Positions 1-9,245 of a stretch of 64,000 nt of DNA are shown here, piece by piece; the first letter of the stretch is position 1; each line of letters starts with the position of its first letter. The notes under the pieces are model-generated. The model worked only from the letters and a program-made list of their open reading frames with translations, made no database searches and was not told the origin of the DNA. The stretch lies in assembly GCF_900142875.1 (NCBI RefSeq), contig NZ_FRCK01000003.1, positions 186,001-250,000 of the forward strand. The letters run 5' to 3'. This stretch comes from Paracoccus solventivorans. GTDB taxonomy: Bacteria > Pseudomonadota > Alphaproteobacteria > Rhodobacterales > Rhodobacteraceae. Made by a program: the position numbers and the translations under genes.

Positions 1-18
1 GGGAGGGCCCCGGGGGCG

Positions 19-2697
19 TCAGTTGGTGCCGGTGATCCCGCGCAGGGCTTCGGTCAGGGCGTCGTTGACCGCGCGCTCGGTGGTCAGGTTCGCCGGCGCC
101 TCTCCGGCCAAGGCCTCGGCGAGGGCGGCGCCGACTGCGGCGGCCTGCAGGGCGCCGTTGGCCTGCGGGCCGCCGACCAGCGCCTCGGCCAGGGCGGCCC
201 CCGCCGCCGCCGCCTCGCTGCGGGGCGTGGGCGAGGAGCTGACCGTGGAGCCGGGGCTGCGCGGTGCGCGGGCGGGTGGCGGGGCGGCGCCGACCGGCGA
301 CGGCGTCAGGGGCGTCGCCTGCACCGGCACCGGCGCCGGGACCGGCGCGGCCGGGGCCGGGGTCGGGTTGGCGGTCTGGGGGTCGAGCAGCTGCATCTGG
401 TCGGACGGCGGCGCCGCGCCGGGGCCCATCGCCTCGGCCAACGCGGCCGACAGCGGGTCGTCCGAGCCGTCGGGCATGGTCACCGCGACCGGGGGCGGGG
501 CGTCGGCGGATACCGCGCCGCCGTAATCGCCGCCCACCGGCTGCGCTGCCGCCACCGCCGCGGCCAGCGCCGCCGCCAGCGGGTCGTCCGAATCGGCCGA
601 CACGATGTCGCTGGCAACGATCATGCTGCCGCCGCCGTCGGGTGCGACCACATCCAGCGGATTGGCCGGCAGCCCCTCGTGGATTTCCTCCATCACCGCC
701 TGCCAGATCTCCGCCGGCAGCCCGCCGCCGGTCACCCCGGACAGCGGCGTGTTGTCGTCGTAGCCCATCCAGACGCCGGTCACATATTGCTCGGTAAAGC
801 CGATGAACCAAGCGTCGCGATAGGAGGAGGTGGTGCCGGTCTTGCCCGCCACCTCGCGCCCCGGCAGCCTTGCGCGGGTGCCGGTGCCGCTTTCCACCAC
901 CTGCTTCATCATCCAGATCAGCTCGGACGCCGCCTTGGTCGAGATCACCCGCTGCCCCATGCCGCCGGCCTGCCCGATCAGGGGCTTGTCGTCGCCCTTG
1001 ATGCGCAGCTCGACCAGCCCATAGGGGCGCACGGCGGTGCCGCCGTTGCGGATGCCGGCATAGGCGCCGGTCATTTCCAGCAGCGTGGTTTCCGACACCC
1101 CCAGCCCCATCGACGGCCCCGCGGTCAGGTCATGGGCAAAGCCGAAATCGCGGGCCACCCGGCGGACGTTTTCACGCCCCACCGCCTCTTGCAGGCGAAT
1201 GGTCGAGGTGTTGATCGACTTGGCCAGCGCCGTGGTCAGGGTGATCTGGCCCAGGTGGTTGCGGGTGTAGTTCTTGGGCGTCCAGGGCTTGGAGCCCTTG
1301 ATGTGGATGGTGATCGGCGCGTCCAGGATGGTGTCGTTGGGCGAGAACCCCTGGTCCAGCGCCGCCGCATAGACAAAGGGCTTGAAGGCGGAACCCGTCT
1401 GCCGCTTGGCCTGGGTCGCGCGGTTGAAGGTGCCCGCGGCGGTGGTGTCGCGCCCGCCGATCATCGCGCGCACTGCGCCGTCGGCCGACATCACCACCAC
1501 CGCGGCCTGCGCCTGCGAGCCGTCCTTGACCTTTTCCTCGAACACCCGCTTCAGCGCCCGCTCGGCCTGGCGCTGGATGGTCTGGTCGAAGGTGGTGGTG
1601 ATGGTCACGTCCTCGGTGGTTTCCGAGGTCAGGAATCCCGGCCCCGATTCCATCACCCAGTCGGCGAAATACCCCCCGGCGCGGGCGGCGGCGGCCTTGG
1701 ACAGCACCGCCGGGTTGGCCTTGGCCTGGGCGAAGTCGGCGTCGGTCAGATAGCCCTGGTCATGCATCAGCCCGAGGATGACCCCGGCCCGGTCCTGCGA
1801 GCGCTGCAGGTTCGAGGTGGGCGAGAAATAGCTGGGCGCCTTGAGCAGCCCGGCCAGCATCGCGGCCTCGGCCGGGGTGACCTCGGCCGCGGACTTGCCG
1901 AAATAGCGCTGTGCCGCAGCCTCGAACCCGCGGGCGCCGGCGCCCAGGTAGCTGCGGTTCATGTAGATGTTGAGGATGTCGGACTTGGAATATTTCGCTT
2001 CCAGCGCAAGGCTGTAGGGGACTTCCTTGACCTTGCGCCACAACGAGCCGACCCGGCAGGACGCTTCGTATTCGGCCTCGTCCTTCCATTTGATCGGGTC
2101 GAACCCCTCGCCCAGGCACAGGAGCTTGGAGACCTGCTGGGTGATGGTCGAGCCGCCGTGCCCGGACAGCGCGCTGCGCCCCTGCGACAGGTTGATGCGG
2201 ATGGCGCCGGCGATGCCGCGCGGGTCGATGCCGAGATGGCTGTAGAAGCGCTTGTCCTCGGTCGCGACCACGGCGTTGCGCAGATGGGGCGAGATCTGGT
2301 CGGCGCTGACGGTGTTGTAGGTCTCACCCCGCCAGGCGAAGACCCGCCCCTCGCGGTCGAGCATGGTGACCGAGCCGCGGGCGCGCGCGTCGAACAGCGC
2401 CTGCGGGTCGGGCAGGGTGGAATAGTAATAGGCGACGGTCAGCCCCAGGATCAGCGCCAGCGCCAGCCCGGTGCGCCAGAATGCGCCCCAGATCACCCGC
2501 CAGACCAGCGACACCGCCCCCGCCACCCCGCGGGTAACGAAGTTCCCGCGCCGGGGCTTCTTCGGCGCCGGCTTGGCGCGGCGCGCCGCCTGTTGCGGCG
2601 GCAACCCGCCGCCGGCCGCAGCAGGGCCCTGCGGGGACGAGGGGGCGGCATAGCGTTTGTCGGCGGCAATGCGCCGGGGCCGTTCGGGTGTCTTCAT
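19..2697 (-). CDS. Class A penicillin-binding protein (bifunctional transglycosylase/transpeptidase)
   Basis: An 892-residue inner-membrane enzyme that should polymerise and cross-link peptidoglycan in the periplasm. After a basic, Pro-rich cytoplasmic N-terminus comes one membrane segment (about 76-92). The glycosyltransferase domain carries the EDKRFYSH motif at 147-154 with its catalytic Glu. The transpeptidase domain has SAFK (436-439), SIN (494-496) and KTGT (619-622). An unusual tail of about 200 residues (690-892) is Pro/Ala-rich and holds recurring AALAEAL-type segments. A second, more canonical PBP1A lies at 49726-52218, so this is a paralogue and not the only bifunctional PBP. The start has charged residues followed by the membrane anchor, as expected. 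Enzyme class is certain from the motifs; the subfamily name is not. Confidence 0.93.
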   Translation of the reverse strand: MKTPERPRRIAADKRYAAPSSPQGPAAAGGGLPPQQAARRAKPAPKKPRRGNFVTRGVAGAVSLVWRVIWGAFWRTGLALALILGLTVAYYYSTLPDPQALFDARARGSVTMLDREGRVFAWRGETYNTVSADQISPHLRNAVVATEDKRFYSHLGIDPRGIAGAIRINLSQGRSALSGHGGSTITQQVSKLLCLGEGFDPIKWKDEAEYEASCRVGSLWRKVKEVPYSLALEAKYSKSDILNIYMNRSYLGAGARGFEAAAQRYFGKSAAEVTPAEAAMLAGLLKAPSYFSPTSNLQRSQDRAGVILGLMHDQGYLTDADFAQAKANPAVLSKAAAARAGGYFADWVMESGPGFLTSETTEDVTITTTFDQTIQRQAERALKRVFEEKVKDGSQAQAAVVVMSADGAVRAMIGGRDTTAAGTFNRATQAKRQTGSAFKPFVYAAALDQGFSPNDTILDAPITIHIKGSKPWTPKNYTRNHLGQITLTTALAKSINTSTIRLQEAVGRENVRRVARDFGFAHDLTAGPSMGLGVSETTLLEMTGAYAGIRNGGTAVRPYGLVELRIKGDDKPLIGQAGGMGQRVISTKAASELIWMMKQVVESGTGTRARLPGREVAGKTGTTSSYRDAWFIGFTEQYVTGVWMGYDDNTPLSGVTGGGLPAEIWQAVMEEIHEGLPANPLDVVAPDGGGSMIVASDIVSADSDDPLAAALAAAVAAAQPVGGDYGGAVSADAPPPVAVTMPDGSDDPLSAALAEAMGPGAAPPSDQMQLLDPQTANPTPAPAAPVPAPVPVQATPLTPSPVGAAPPPARAPRSPGSTVSSSPTPRSEAAAAGAALAEALVGGPQANGALQAAAVGAALAEALAGEAPANLTTERAVNDALTEALRGITGTN

Positions 2698-2911
2698 GCC
2701 TGCATCCTGGGACCGTTTCTCGGCCTTTTTCCGGGAACCACATATAACACGACAAATGATTTAGAAACGATTACCGCGCGCCGGTGACCGAGACGTGACC
2801 CGGTGGGCAAGCTGCTGCCGATGGGCAGGCGCCGCGCGGGGTGGCGCGGCCGCAGGGGTATTTGGGCCAGAAAGAAGTCCTGGCGGGGGTTTTCCCGGGC
2901 CGGGGGACGGT
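2698..2911. other. Intergenic gap with one copy of a dispersed motif
   Basis: This 214-base stretch follows the polyprenyl synthase gene and precedes the PBP gene, both on the minus strand. It holds GGGGTATTTGGGCCAGAAAG at 2855-2874, nearly identical to the minus strand of the rnr-pckA gap near 21640-21665. Unlike the other copies in this window it lies in opposite sense to its upstream gene. No gene is apparent. Confidence 0.6.
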
Positions 2912-3913
2912 TCAGGCGACGCGGGCGACGACGAAATCGGCCAGTTCGGCCAGCAGCTGGCGGATCTCGCCCTCGGGCAGCAGGTCCAGTGACTGCCGGG
3001 CGCCGGCGGCCCAGGACAGCGCATCGGCGCGCGCAGCCTCGATCGCGCCGTGGCGGGCGAGGATCGCCAGTGCCCGGTCGAGGTCGCCGTCCTGCTGGTC
3101 GCCCTTTTCGATGGTGCGCTGCCAGAACTCGCGTTCCCCGGCGTCGGCCTGCGCCACCGCCTTGATCACCGGCAGCGTCAGCTTGCGTTCGCGGAAATCG
3201 TCGCCGACGTTCTTGCCGATGGTTTCGGCCGCGCCGCTGTAGTCGAGGATGTCGTCGACGATCTGGAAGGCGATCCCCAGCGCATCGCCATAGTCGTAAA
3301 GCGCCTGCACCTGCGCGGGGGTGGCGCCGGCGATCACCGCGCCCACCTCGGTCGCGGCGGAAAACAGCGCCGCGGTCTTGCCGCGGACCACCTGCAGATA
3401 GACCGCCTCGTCGGTGCCGAGGTCCTGCGCGGCGGTCAGCTGCAGCACCTCGCCCTCGGCAATGACGGCCGACGCGTTGGAGAGGATCTCCATCACCCGC
3501 AGGTTGCCGGTCTCGGTCATCAGCTGGAAGCTGCGGGCGAACAGATAGTCGCCGACCAGCACGCTGGACTTGTTGTCCCACAGCAGGTTGGCGGTGGGGC
3601 GGCCGCGGCGCTGGCGGCTTTCGTCCACCACGTCGTCGTGCAGCAGGGTGGCGGTGTGGATGAACTCGACCGTGGCGGCCAGCAGGTGGTGATGCGTGCC
3701 GCGGTAGCCCAGCATCCTTGCCGCGGCCAGCGTCAGCATGGGGCGCAGGCGCTTGCCGCCGGCCTCGACCAGGTGGGCGGTCACCTCGGGGATGCGGGGG
3801 GCGTGGCGGCTTTCCATCCGGCTGCGGATCAGGGCGTTCACGGCCTCCATCTCGGGGGCGAGCAGGGTCGACAGCCGGTCCAGCGGCTTGGCCACGGTTT
3901 CGTTCACACCCAT
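2912..3913 (-). CDS. ispB: Trans-type polyprenyl diphosphate synthase (ubiquinone side chain)
   Basis: A 333-residue isoprenyl diphosphate synthase that would extend farnesyl diphosphate with isopentenyl diphosphate to make the long tail of ubiquinone. The first aspartate-rich motif is DDVVD at 93-97 followed by RRG, and the second is DDILDYSG at 219-226. The GGKRLRP substrate-binding motif lies at 52-58. Length fits octaprenyl to decaprenyl synthases. Ubiquinone-10 is usual in this group, so decaprenyl diphosphate is the likely product, but chain length cannot be read from sequence alone. The divergent neighbour at 4035 is a small DUF2007 gene. Confidence 0.9.
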   Translation of the reverse strand: MGVNETVAKPLDRLSTLLAPEMEAVNALIRSRMESRHAPRIPEVTAHLVEAGGKRLRPMLTLAAARMLGYRGTHHHLLAATVEFIHTATLLHDDVVDESRQRRGRPTANLLWDNKSSVLVGDYLFARSFQLMTETGNLRVMEILSNASAVIAEGEVLQLTAAQDLGTDEAVYLQVVRGKTAALFSAATEVGAVIAGATPAQVQALYDYGDALGIAFQIVDDILDYSGAAETIGKNVGDDFRERKLTLPVIKAVAQADAGEREFWQRTIEKGDQQDGDLDRALAILARHGAIEAARADALSWAAGARQSLDLLPEGEIRQLLAELADFVVARVA

Positions 3914-4034
3914 GAAGATACCCCTTTCGCGTCCCGTTTCCGCACCCGTTCCACGCCTGTGCTGCCATGCGTCTTGCGCGATTGCCCATTGCCACGGCGT
4001 GGACAGTTGCGCAACTGCGCCCTAGCTTGCGGGG

Positions 4035-4241
4035 ATGAAGGAAGTCCTGCGCACCACCGATCCGCTGACCATCACCCGCGCCAGCGGCCTGCTGGAGGCC
4101 GAGGGAATCGTCGCGTTCCAGTTCGACCAGCACATGAGCGTGCTGGAGGGCTCGATCGGGGTGCTGCCGCGGCGGCTGATGGTGGCGGACCGCGATCATT
4201 TCATGGCGGCCTCCATCCTGCGCGACCACGGTATCGGATGA
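4035..4241 (+). CDS. DUF2007 small protein
   Basis: A 68-residue protein of the DUF2007 type (small putative signal-transducing proteins of unproven role). It starts MKEVLRTTDPLTITRASGLL and resembles the ferredoxin-like fold in which short proteins sense or bind a ligand; that role is inference only. Its TGA overlaps the ATG of the following methyltransferase (ATGA at 4238-4241), so the two are translationally coupled. It is divergent from the polyprenyl synthase, sharing a 121-base promoter region. Confidence 0.75.
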   Translation: MKEVLRTTDPLTITRASGLLEAEGIVAFQFDQHMSVLEGSIGVLPRRLMVADRDHFMAASILRDHGIG

Positions 4242-5056
4242 ACGACGCGACCACCCGGGACGACGGGTTCCTGGGCGGGCGGCTGGTGCTGCGCCAGCCC
4301 GCCCGCGGCTATCGCGCCGGCACCGATGCGGTGATGCTGGCCGCCGCCTGTCCCGCGCGGCCGGGCGAGCGGGTGCTGGAACTGGGCTGCGGGGCGGGGG
4401 TGGCGCTGTTCTGCCTGGGCGCGCGGGTGCCGGGCGTGGCGCTGACCGGGCTCGAGCGACAGGAAGAGCTGGCGGCGCTGGCGCGGCATAACGTCGCCGC
4501 GACTGGCATCGCGGCGCGGATCGTGACCGGCGATCTGGCGCAGATGCCGGCGGCGCTGCGGGCGGAAAGCTTTGATCACGTCATCGCGAACCCGCCGTTC
4601 TTTGCCAGCGGCACCCGCGCGCCCGACGCGGCCCGCGCCGCCGCCCGGCACGAGGACACCGCGCTGGAATCCTGGATCGATGCCGGGTTGCGGCGGCTGC
4701 GGCCCGGGGGCGGGCTGACCCTGATCCACCGGGCCGAGGCGCTGGACCGCATTCTGGTGGCGCTGGCCGGGCGGGCGGGGGCGGTGTCGCTGCTGCCGCT
4801 GGCCGCGCGGCAGGGGCATGACGCGGGCCGCGTGATCGTCACCGCGCGCAAGGGCGCCCGCGGCGGGCTGCGGCTGCACGCGCCCTTTGTCCTGCACGCC
4901 CGCCCCGCCCATGAGCGCGACTGCGAGGATCTGAGCGCCGCCGCCCGGGCGGTGCTGCGCGACGGCGCCGCCATCGTCGCCGGGGCCGAAAGGGAACGCG
5001 AGGTTTCGGGTGACAGCGGCGCCGAAACATGCTGCACTGGGTCCATCGACCCATAG
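4238..5056 (+). CDS. SAM-dependent methyltransferase, TrmN6/YfiC-like
   Basis: A 272-residue class I methyltransferase. The SAM-binding loop LELGCGAG lies near residue 47 and the catalytic NPPF motif, typical of N6-adenine methylation, near residue 115. The closest well-known family is tRNA1(Val) A37 N6-methyltransferase (TrmN6/YfiC), to which Rhodobacterales proteins of this length are usually assigned. The target is inferred; other NPPF-type methylases of small-subunit rRNA or proteins are possible. The start overlaps the stop of the DUF2007 gene by four bases. A DUF465 gene follows after 12 bases. Confidence 0.8.
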   Translation: MNDATTRDDGFLGGRLVLRQPARGYRAGTDAVMLAAACPARPGERVLELGCGAGVALFCLGARVPGVALTGLERQEELAALARHNVAATGIAARIVTGDLAQMPAALRAESFDHVIANPPFFASGTRAPDAARAAARHEDTALESWIDAGLRRLRPGGGLTLIHRAEALDRILVALAGRAGAVSLLPLAARQGHDAGRVIVTARKGARGGLRLHAPFVLHARPAHERDCEDLSAAARAVLRDGAAIVAGAEREREVSGDSGAETCCTGSIDP

Positions 5057-5068
5057 CAGGAGGATCGA

Positions 5069-5233
5069 ATGTCGGTTCAGTCGCATGTCGCGGAACTGCG
5101 CAGAAAACACCAGCATCTTTCGGAGGAAGTCGAGCGCGCGCAACGCGCTCCGGGCTCGGACGACCTGTCGATCGCGGCGATGAAAAAGGAAAAGCTGCGG
5201 CTCAAGGAAGAGATCGAGCGGCTGTCGAACTGA
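5069..5233 (+). CDS. DUF465 (YdcH-like) coiled-coil protein, 54 aa
   Basis: A very short gene starting at ATG 5069 behind a perfect AGGAGG (5058-5063) at 5-base spacing. The product begins MSVQSHVAELRRKHQHLSEE, continues with a short linker around APGSDDLS, and ends with a second charged helix rich in K/E/L. This helix-turn-helix hairpin with heptad leucines matches the DUF465/YdcH family, whose role is unknown. It ends in TGA at 5231-5233 and probably belongs to the same transcript as the methyltransferase. Confidence 0.85.
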   Translation: MSVQSHVAELRRKHQHLSEEVERAQRAPGSDDLSIAAMKKEKLRLKEEIERLSN

Positions 5234-5339
5234 GCGCCGGGCCGCGCCCCCGTGTGCTGATCGGGGGCCCGGCATCCGGGCCGGAGGGGATCGGAGGGGG
5301 ATCGGCCGCGTGCCGGTCCCCTTCTTGATTCCCTGTGGT

Positions 5340-5478
5340 CCGATTCCCCGCTGCGGGTCGGGCCGGTGTGGCGGGAATTGGGGTCGCGGCGGCAATTCCC
5401 GCTGCCGGCCGATTCCCCGCTGCGGGTCGGGCCGGGACTGCGGAAACGGGGTGCCGCCGCGGCAATTCCCCCGGCGGG
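5340..5478 (+). repeat. Imperfect tandem repeat, about 69-bp unit, upstream of pstS
   Basis: A 27-base block beginning CCGATTCCCCGCTGCGGGTC occurs exactly at 5340-5366 and again at 5409-5435. Each copy is followed by a diverged segment containing GGCAATTCCC, giving a unit of about 69 bases repeated twice, with a third truncated CCGATTCCC at about 5479. The block contains the short inverted pair CCCGCTGCGGG. It fills most of the 345-base gap before pstS. I found no convincing PhoB box in the gap and no open reading frame with coding character. Confidence 0.8.
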
Positions 5479-5578
5479 CCGATTCCCATGGCGGCCGATT
5501 CTTTCCTTGCCGTTCCGGGGACGCTATGAGACGGCACGGCCCGGATACCGAACTCATGGCAAACAGCAGGAGCTGCCG

Positions 5579-6610
5579 ATGAGCATGATGAGAATGTCCG
5601 CCGCGGCTCTGGCGCTGCTGGCGGCCTCGGCCCTGCCGGCCGCGGCCCGCAACCAGATTCAGGTGGCAGGCTCGTCGACCGTGCTGCCCTATGCGACCAT
5701 CGCCGCCGAAGCCTTTGCCGACAATACCGATTTCGCCGCCCCGGTGGTCGAGGGCGGCGGCAGCGGCGCCGGGATCAAGCAGTTCTGCGCCGGGGTCGGC
5801 CCGCGCACCATCGACATCGCCAATTCCTCGCGCCCGATGACGCAAGCCGAGCTCGCCGACTGCCACGCCAACGGCGTCGCCCGGGTGATCGAGGTGCGGT
5901 TCGGCTATGACGGCATCGTCTTTGCCTCGGGGATCAATGGTCCCGATTTCGCGCTGAGCACGCAGGACATCCACGCCGCGCTGGCCGCCGAGGTGGTGGT
6001 GGACGGGCGCCGCACCCCCAATCCTGCCCGCCGCTGGGCGGATGTGAATCCCACGCTGCCCGCGCAGGAAATCGCGGTGTTCGTTCCCGGCACCAAGCAC
6101 GGCACCCGCGAGGTGTTCGAGGAAAAGGTGATGGCGGCGGGCTGCGACGCCTCGGGGACGCGGGCGGAGCTGGCGGCGCTGGACGGGGACAAGGCTGCCC
6201 GTGCCGCCTGCACCGCGCTGCGCAGCGACGGGCGCGCGGTCGACATCGACGGCGATTATACCGAGACACTGGCCCGCGTCGACAGCAACCCCAACGGCAT
6301 GGGAGTGTTCGGGCTGTCCTTCTATGAAAACAACACCACCCGGCTGAAGGTGGCGCCGATCGACGGGGTGGTGCCCACGGTCGCCAGCGTCGCCTCGGGG
6401 GAATATCCGGTGTCGCGGCCGCTGTTCTTCTATGTCAAGGCGGACCACTTCGGCCTGGTGCCCGGGCTGAAGGAGTTCGCCGAGTTCTTCGTCGTCGATG
6501 CCATCGCCGGGCCCGGCGGACCGCTGGCGGATTACGGGCTGGTGCCCGACCCGCAGCTGGCCGCGGTGCAGGCGGCGGTGGCCGCGGAACACGTCATGGG
6601 CGCAGACTGA
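5579..6610 (+). CDS. pstS: Phosphate ABC transporter, periplasmic phosphate-binding protein
   Basis: A 343-residue secreted protein that captures inorganic phosphate for the PstCAB importer. The start at 5579 has AGGAG seven bases upstream and gives a classic signal peptide cleaving after ALPAAA (about residue 23). The mature protein opens QIQVAGSSTVLPYA, the family's phosphate-binding N-terminal motif. Later the GGGSGAGIKQFC and NSSRPM segments contribute the remaining ligand contacts. It is first in a pstS-pstC-pstA-pstB-phoU operon; a hairpin between pstS and pstC may favour the more abundant binding protein. Confidence 0.95.
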   Translation: MSMMRMSAAALALLAASALPAAARNQIQVAGSSTVLPYATIAAEAFADNTDFAAPVVEGGGSGAGIKQFCAGVGPRTIDIANSSRPMTQAELADCHANGVARVIEVRFGYDGIVFASGINGPDFALSTQDIHAALAAEVVVDGRRTPNPARRWADVNPTLPAQEIAVFVPGTKHGTREVFEEKVMAAGCDASGTRAELAALDGDKAARAACTALRSDGRAVDIDGDYTETLARVDSNPNGMGVFGLSFYENNTTRLKVAPIDGVVPTVASVASGEYPVSRPLFFYVKADHFGLVPGLKEFAEFFVVDAIAGPGGPLADYGLVPDPQLAAVQAAVAAEHVMGAD

Positions 6611-6623
6611 CCACGCAACCGCC

Positions 6624-6650
6624 CGCAGGCCGGCCCCGTCCGGTCCTGCG
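6624..6650 (+). promoter_or_regulatory. Stem-loop between pstS and pstC
   Basis: CGCAGGCCGG (6624-6633) pairs with CCGGTCCTGCG (6640-6650) with one bulged T and a CCCCGT loop, starting 13 bases after the pstS stop. There is no U-run, so it is more likely an mRNA-stabilising or processing hairpin than a terminator. Such structures commonly let the binding-protein message exceed that of the membrane subunits. The role is inference. Confidence 0.55.
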
Positions 6651-6673
6651 CCCGGCGCTGCTTTCGAGGATCC

Positions 6674-7882
6674 ATGTCACCTCTTACGACACTCATCATC
6701 ATCCTGGGGCTTGCGGGGCTCGGCTATCTGCTGGGCCGGCGCCGCGCGGTGGCGCTGGTCGCGGGGGATACGCGGCAGCTGCATTCGCGCCCGGCCTATC
6801 ACGGCTGGCTGGTGGCGCTGCTGGCGGCGCTGCCGCCGCTGGGGCTGCTGGTGCTGGGCGGGCTGGCGGGGCCGCTGATCCCCGGCGCGACCCACGGCGC
6901 GGGGGCGCTGCTGGCCCCGGCGGCGGCACTGCTGGCGCTGGCCGGGCTGGGGGTGGGGCTCGCCCGCATCTCGCCCGGCTTCCGTGCCCGCAACGCGGTC
7001 GAGCGGGTGATCGGGCTGCTGCTGATCCTGTGTTCGCTGATCGCCATCGCCACCACGCTGGGGATCGTGCTGTCGCTGGTCTTCGAATCGGCCAGCTTCT
7101 TCCGGCTTTACCCCTGGCACGAGTTCCTGTTCGGCACCGAATGGACCCCGCGCTTCGGCGGCGGATCCAAACTGGGGATGCTGCCGCTGCTGTGGGGGAC
7201 GCTGTATATCAGCTTCATCGCGCTGCTAGTGGCGGTGCCGATCGGGCTGTTCGCGGCGATCTACATGTCGGAATACGCCTCGCGCCGGGTGCGCGCGGTC
7301 GCCAAGCCGGCGATCGAGGTGCTGGCCGGGATCCCGACCATCGTCTACGGGCTGTTCGCGCTGGTCACGGTCGGCCCGCTGATCCGCGACTGGCTGGCGC
7401 AGCCGCTGGGGCTGGGGGACAGCGGCGCCTCGGTCGCGACAGCCGGGCTGGTGATGGGGATCATGCTGATCCCGTTCGTCAGCTCGCTTTCGGACGACAT
7501 CATCAACGCGGTGCCGCAATCGCTGCGCGACGGGGCGCTGGGGCTGGGCTCGACCCCCTCGGAAACCATCCGCCACGTGGTGATCCCGGCGGCGCTGCCC
7601 GGCATCGTCGGCGCGGTGCTGCTGGCGGCATCCCGCGCCATCGGTGAAACCATGATCGTGGTGCTGGGCGCGGGCGCCATGGCCCGGATCAGCGGCAACC
7701 CGTTCGAGGCGATGACCACCATCACCGTCAAGATCGTGGGCCAGCTGACCGGCGACAACGACTTCAACTCGCCCGAGACGCTGGTCGCCTTTGCGCTGGG
7801 GCTGACGCTGTTCGTGATGACGCTGGGGCTGAACGTGCTCGCCCTCTACATCGTGCGCAAATACCGGGAGCAATACGAATGA
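6674..7882 (+). CDS. pstC: Phosphate ABC transporter permease PstC
   Basis: A 402-residue inner-membrane permease of the high-affinity phosphate importer. It has an extra hydrophobic N-terminal part (residues 1-100, including two or three membrane segments) as in alphaproteobacterial PstC, then the BPD_transp_1 core with the EAA-type loop around GALGLGSTPSETIRHVVIPA. GAGG at 6667-6670 precedes the ATG. The last codons overlap pstA by four bases (ATGA), which supports coupled translation of the two permease subunits. Confidence 0.93.
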   Translation: MSPLTTLIIILGLAGLGYLLGRRRAVALVAGDTRQLHSRPAYHGWLVALLAALPPLGLLVLGGLAGPLIPGATHGAGALLAPAAALLALAGLGVGLARISPGFRARNAVERVIGLLLILCSLIAIATTLGIVLSLVFESASFFRLYPWHEFLFGTEWTPRFGGGSKLGMLPLLWGTLYISFIALLVAVPIGLFAAIYMSEYASRRVRAVAKPAIEVLAGIPTIVYGLFALVTVGPLIRDWLAQPLGLGDSGASVATAGLVMGIMLIPFVSSLSDDIINAVPQSLRDGALGLGSTPSETIRHVVIPAALPGIVGAVLLAASRAIGETMIVVLGAGAMARISGNPFEAMTTITVKIVGQLTGDNDFNSPETLVAFALGLTLFVMTLGLNVLALYIVRKYREQYE

Positions 7883-9222
7883 GCGATCCGGCCCAGACCG
7901 CCCCGCGCCCCCGCCGCTCGCTGCTGCAGACCGACGCCGGCACCCGCCGCCGCAATGCGGCCGAGCGGCGGTTCCGCACCTATGGCGCCGCGGCGATCCT
8001 GACCGCCATGGCGGCGCTGGCGGTGCTGATGTTCACCGTGTTCCGCGACGGCGCCTCGGCCTTTGTGCAGGCCCGCGCCACCATTCCGGTGGTGATTGCG
8101 GCCGATGTCGTCGACCCCCAGGGCAACCGCGACCCGGCCGAGATGGCGAAGATCCTGACCATGAGCTACAGCCGGCTGCTGGACCAGGCCCTGACCCGCG
8201 AGATCGCGCGCAGCGGCATTCAGGTCGGGGGCCTGACCCAGCGCGACATCACCGGCTTCCTGTCGGCGCAGGCCCGCGCCGATCTGCGCCGGGCGGTGCT
8301 GGCCGACCCTTCGCTGGTCGGGCAGGAAATCGAGTGGCGGATGATGACCTCGTCGCGGGTGGATGCGATGCTCAAGGGCCGCATCACTCGCGAGATGGCG
8401 GCGCGGGACGCCAGGACCTCGGTCGCGCAATATGATCTGGCGATGGCGCTGCGCGACCGCGGGGTGGTGCGTGCCGGCTTCAACTGGCGCTTCATCACCG
8501 CGCCCGACGGCTCGGACAGCCGCCCCGAGGCCGCAGGACTGGGCGTTGCGATCCTCGGCTCGTTCTACATGATGCTGATCGTGCTGGTGCTGGCGCTGCC
8601 GATCGGGGTGGCGGCCTCGATCTGGCTTGAGGAGTTCGCGCCCAAGAACCGGCTGACCGACGTGATCGAGGTGAATATCTCGAACCTCGCCGCCGTCCCC
8701 TCGATCGTGTTCGGGATCCTCGGGCTGGCCGCCTTCATCAATTTCGTCGGGCTGCCGCGCTCGGCCCCCATTGTCGGCGGGCTGGTGCTGACGCTGATGA
8801 CGCTGCCCACCATCATCATTTCCACCCGCGCGGCACTGAAGGCGGTGCCGCCCTCGATCCGCGATGCGGCGCTGGGGGTAGGGGCGTCGCGGATGCAGAC
8901 GGTGTTCCATCACGTGCTGCCGCTGGCGATGCCGGGGGTCCTGACCGGCACCATCCTGGGGCTGGCGCAGGCGCTGGGGGAAACCGCGCCCTTGATGCTG
9001 ATCGGGATGGTTGCGTTCGTAACTACCTATCCCTCGGCCCCGCCGCAGGGGCTGTTCGATCCGGCCTCGGCGCTGCCGGTGCAGATCTACAACTGGACCC
9101 AGCGCGCCGACCCGGCCTTCTTCGAACGCGCCTCGGGGGCGATCATCGTGCTGCTGGCCTTCCTGCTGGCGATGAACCTGATCGCCATCTGGCTGCGCCG
9201 CAAGTTCGAGCGCCGCTGGTAA
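7879..9222 (+). CDS. pstA: Phosphate ABC transporter permease PstA
   Basis: A 447-residue partner permease of PstC. A DUF3333-type N-terminal region with one membrane segment (about 33-55) and a long periplasmic loop precedes the six-segment transport core. The EAA loop is recognisable at [20 protein letters not shown]. The length, about 150 residues beyond the E. coli protein, is normal for the alphaproteobacterial form. The start overlaps the pstC stop; pstB follows after 23 bases. Confidence 0.93.
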   Translation: MSDPAQTAPRPRRSLLQTDAGTRRRNAAERRFRTYGAAAILTAMAALAVLMFTVFRDGASAFVQARATIPVVIAADVVDPQGNRDPAEMAKILTMSYSRLLDQALTREIARSGIQVGGLTQRDITGFLSAQARADLRRAVLADPSLVGQEIEWRMMTSSRVDAMLKGRITREMAARDARTSVAQYDLAMALRDRGVVRAGFNWRFITAPDGSDSRPEAAGLGVAILGSFYMMLIVLVLALPIGVAASIWLEEFAPKNRLTDVIEVNISNLAAVPSIVFGILGLAAFINFVGLPRSAPIVGGLVLTLMTLPTIIISTRAALKAVPPSIRDAALGVGASRMQTVFHHVLPLAMPGVLTGTILGLAQALGETAPLMLIGMVAFVTTYPSAPPQGLFDPASALPVQIYNWTQRADPAFFERASGAIIVLLAFLLAMNLIAIWLRRKFERRW

Positions 9223-9245
9223 CCGCGGCCGGAAAGACCATATCC

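Noticed and set aside
830..2787. Long plus-strand open frames across the first PBP gene
   Set aside because: They are GC-rich shadows. The minus-strand frame carries all PBP motifs, while the plus-strand translations are Arg/Gly/His-rich without domain features.
5340..5478. A CRISPR array or Pho-box array from the repeated block
   Set aside because: Only two full copies with a 69-base period and diverged 'spacers' that are themselves repeated; no cas genes; and no match to the PhoB consensus.
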